Below, one piece after another: positions 63,592 through 64,000 of a stretch of 64,000 nt of DNA. The DNA is taken from positions 1,178,001 through 1,242,000 of the forward strand of contig OY751496.1 of assembly GCA_963565915.1 (NCBI GenBank), given 5' to 3'. This DNA is from Entoloma clypeatum (taxonomy: Eukaryota; Basidiomycota; Agaricomycetes; Agaricales; Entolomataceae). Under the pieces are notes generated by a model. It worked only from the letters and a program-made list of their open reading frames with translations, ran no database searches and was not told where the DNA came from. Made by a program: the position numbers and the translations under genes. Position 1 is the stretch's first letter. Each line of letters begins with the position of its first letter.

Positions 63592-64000
63592 TTATCGTGG
63601 ACGCGATGGATTTTGCCGATGGAAATCTCGGATCAAATTTTGAGCGTTCTGGACATTAGTCTGAGGTTCCCACGTGTTCTCTTCTGGGCCATACCCTTCC
63701 CATTGGACAAGGTACTGGATCTTTCCACGGAATTTCCGAGAGTCTAGGATCGTGGAGACATGGTATTCTTCTCGTCCTTCGACGATGATCGGATCAGGGG
63801 CTGGCTTCTTTTTCTGAATGGCATACTTCGGGGTTTCGTATGGTGATAACAGGGTCTCGTTGAACACAGGGTGGATCATCTTCCAGGTTTTGGGAAGATC
63901 AAGACGGTATGCGCTAGTTCCTTTCTTCTCTAGGACTTTGAACGGTCCGTGTCGGAGGGCGTCAAGTTTCTTTGAGGGACGATCAGTCCTGATGTTAGTC
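63592..64000 (-). CDS. B4 pol, C-terminal part (runs off window)
   Basis: Open frame from the window edge to the stop at 63592: end of integrase (MIHPVFNETLLSPYETPKYA) and chromodomain (EYHVSTILDSRKFRGK, LVQWEGYGPEENTWEP). Identical to B1 here; no lesion in the visible part. Confidence 0.85.
   Translation of the reverse strand, partial: TNIRTDRPSKKLDALRHGPFKVLEKKGTSAYRLDLPKTWKMIHPVFNETLLSPYETPKYAIQKKKPAPDPIIVEGREEYHVSTILDSRKFRGKIQYLVQWEGYGPEENTWEPQTNVQNAQNLIRDFHRQNPSRPR

Larger units (their letters stand above)
62700..64000 (-). mobile_element. B4: Ty3 family B, 3' part only in window
   Basis: Minus strand: 3' LTR 62700-63068, extra ORF, 3' end of pol. It runs off the window. Nearly identical to 36744-38034 of B1 at a constant offset of 25966, apart from about 10 bp near the LTR tip. 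Inserted into B3 gag. Confidence 0.9.

Overview
The window is nuclear DNA of a filamentous fungus, most likely an agaricomycete basidiomycete. Reasons: short GT..AG introns (about 50-60 nt) with CTRAY branch sites; an SRPK-like kinase with many small introns; a Spt5/KOW-type gene and a Ste6/MDR-type ABC transporter typical of mushroom genomes; and a dense nest of chromodomain Ty3/gypsy, Ty1/copia, Tc1/mariner and hAT-type elements. No tRNA, rRNA or CRISPR feature was seen. Only one host gene looks intact, the kinase at 5.57-7.28 kb.

Layout. 1-2.3 kb: 5' end of a minus-strand Ty1/copia element (LTR, primer site complementary to the initiator-Met tRNA anticodon arm, long leader that looks like an intron, start of gag). 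2.6-5.5 kb: broken ABC transporter. 5.57-7.28 kb: protein kinase. 8.5-11.6 kb: broken Spt5/KOW-like gene carrying a solo LTR with perfect target duplication. 11.6-15.9 kb: repeats, hAT debris, a 40-bp segment present in both orientations, low-complexity DNA. 15.97-25.04 kb: a Tc1-like transposon interrupted by gypsy-1, an apparently complete Ty3 element (target duplication ATCAG; one difference seen between its 722-bp LTRs). 25.38-32.67 kb: gypsy-2 (target duplication AATGG, 544-bp LTRs) with a mutated pol. 34.6-36.2 kb: a second, dead Tc1-like element. 36.2-36.7 kb: tail of a non-LTR-type reverse transcriptase/RNase H protein. 36.7-43.3, 50.2-56.5, 58.0-62.7 and 62.7-64.0 kb: four copies (B1-B4) of another Ty3 chromovirus family. 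43.5-50.2 kb: two decayed relatives of gypsy-1 joined head to head, one interrupted by a hAT-type element that itself holds a smaller hAT MITE.

Most notable: (1) gypsy-1, gypsy-2 and a decayed third relative each carry, between pol and the 3' LTR, a gene on the opposite strand made of two exons. Its product combines a charged coiled coil, a Zn2Cys6-type cysteine cluster split by an intron at the same place and phase, and an acidic tail. (2) All three Ty3 families lack a tRNA primer site. Instead exactly 11 nt lying 2 nt after the 5' LTR are complementary to 11 nt located 29-34 nt after the TATA box, with a compensatory base change between gypsy-1 and gypsy-2: the layout expected for Tf1-type self-priming. 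(3) Nonsense mutations in unrelated elements, and every LTR difference seen in gypsy-1 and gypsy-2, are mostly CpG transitions, indicating methylation or RIP-like decay. (4) The B family carries a small conserved extra ORF between pol and the 3' LTR on the sense strand.
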